From Robiginitomaculum sp. (lineage in GTDB: Bacteria; Pseudomonadota; Alphaproteobacteria; Caulobacterales; Maricaulaceae), in the NCBI GenBank assembly GCA_002733805.1, contig NVXG01000010.1:1-40798 (forward strand): DNA of 40,798 nt, written 5' to 3'. The position numbers and the translations under genes are program-made. The first letter of the stretch is position 1; every line of letters starts with the position of its first letter. Below the pieces are notes generated by a model. The model saw nothing but the letters and a program-made list of their open reading frames with translations, was not told the DNA's origin and searched no databases. Below are positions 40,635 through 40,798 of this stretch, one piece after another.

Positions 40635-40798
40635 ATGAAGATAACCCGAAAACTTGCGGACACCACGTTCGGACAACTGCACTACCGCGACACGGGGGCG
40701 GGCGACGTAATTGTATTGCTGCATGTGAACCAGCAATCCTCGACATCCTATTTTGAAATGATGGCCGAGTTGTCACCGCATATGCGTGTCATCGCGCC
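40635..40798 (+). CDS. Alpha/beta hydrolase, N-terminal part (runs off the window)
   Basis: The first 54 residues are present, from ATG 40635 with GGAGG eight to twelve bases upstream. The text MKITRKLADTTFGQLHYRDTG followed by VIVLLHVNQQSSTSYFEMMAEL is the typical first strands of an alpha/beta hydrolase, with the oxyanion-side LLH segment. The catalytic Ser lies beyond the window end, so no substrate can be suggested. Divergent from the IclR regulator. Confidence 0.72.
   Translation, partial: MKITRKLADTTFGQLHYRDTGAGDVIVLLHVNQQSSTSYFEMMAELSPHMRVIA

Overview
The window looks like chromosome from an alphaproteobacterium, most likely a Rhodobacterales/Roseobacter-type organism. I judge this from the moderately high G+C, the RpiR-controlled inositol ABC transporter plus iolC-D-E-B layout, the IolC-DUF2090 fusion, and the general flavour of the proteins. 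No species can be named from the sequence alone.

Layout. (1) 1-2101: a decayed IS66-family insertion sequence (tnpB and tnpC both frameshifted, tnpC with an internal deletion), followed by a small ORF at 2101-2397. (2) 2602-14538, minus strand: one tightly coupled nonribosomal peptide operon. In transcription order it encodes a HupE/UreJ-like membrane protein, a stand-alone adenylation enzyme of the PltF (proline) type, a free carrier protein, NRPS-1 (C-A-PCP with a PP-loop ATPase domain spliced into the A domain), NRPS-2 (C-A-PCP-TE) and an acyl-CoA dehydrogenase. The stand-alone A, carrier and dehydrogenase form the classic set that turns proline into a pyrrole-2-carbonyl starter on a carrier protein. 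The NRPS-1 A domain reads as asparagine-type. The likely backbone is therefore pyrrole-2-carbonyl-Asn(or Asp)-X, released by the TE, with an additional ATP-dependent modification (thioamide, amide or amidine chemistry) by the PP-loop domain. (3) 14728-17122: a SAM methyltransferase and a convergent Wzx/MATE-type flippase. (4) 17183-28700: a complete-looking myo-inositol module: two Gfo/Idh/MocA dehydrogenases, an RpiR/IolR-type repressor, a three-gene ABC importer and iolC-D-E-B. Palindromes of the form GAA-N6-TTC sit in both control regions. (5) 28707-32046: a ferric-reductase-like flavocytochrome, a DUF2269 protein and an EF-hand protein, divergent from a MarR regulator and a DUF1772 protein. 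(6) 32080-33625: a hypothetical/SRPBCC pair divergent from a YafY-like regulator. (7) 33745-38857: an RNA-repair island, rtcR divergent from rsr(Ro60)-[three abutting small RNAs]-rtcB. (8) 38920-40798: an IclR regulator, a 760-base non-coding stretch, and the start of an alpha/beta hydrolase.

The two most interesting items are the PP-loop domain interrupting an NRPS adenylation domain, and the RNA cassette between rsr and rtcB. In that cassette a CCA-ended tRNA-like RNA, a 160-nt Y-RNA-like element closed by a 14-bp stem, and a degenerate tRNA-Asn-like gene are packed with one or no bases between them. Three oddities accompany it: an in-frame TAG near the expected start of rtcB, a degenerate GAFTGA loop in RtcR, and no visible sigma-54 promoter in front of rsr.
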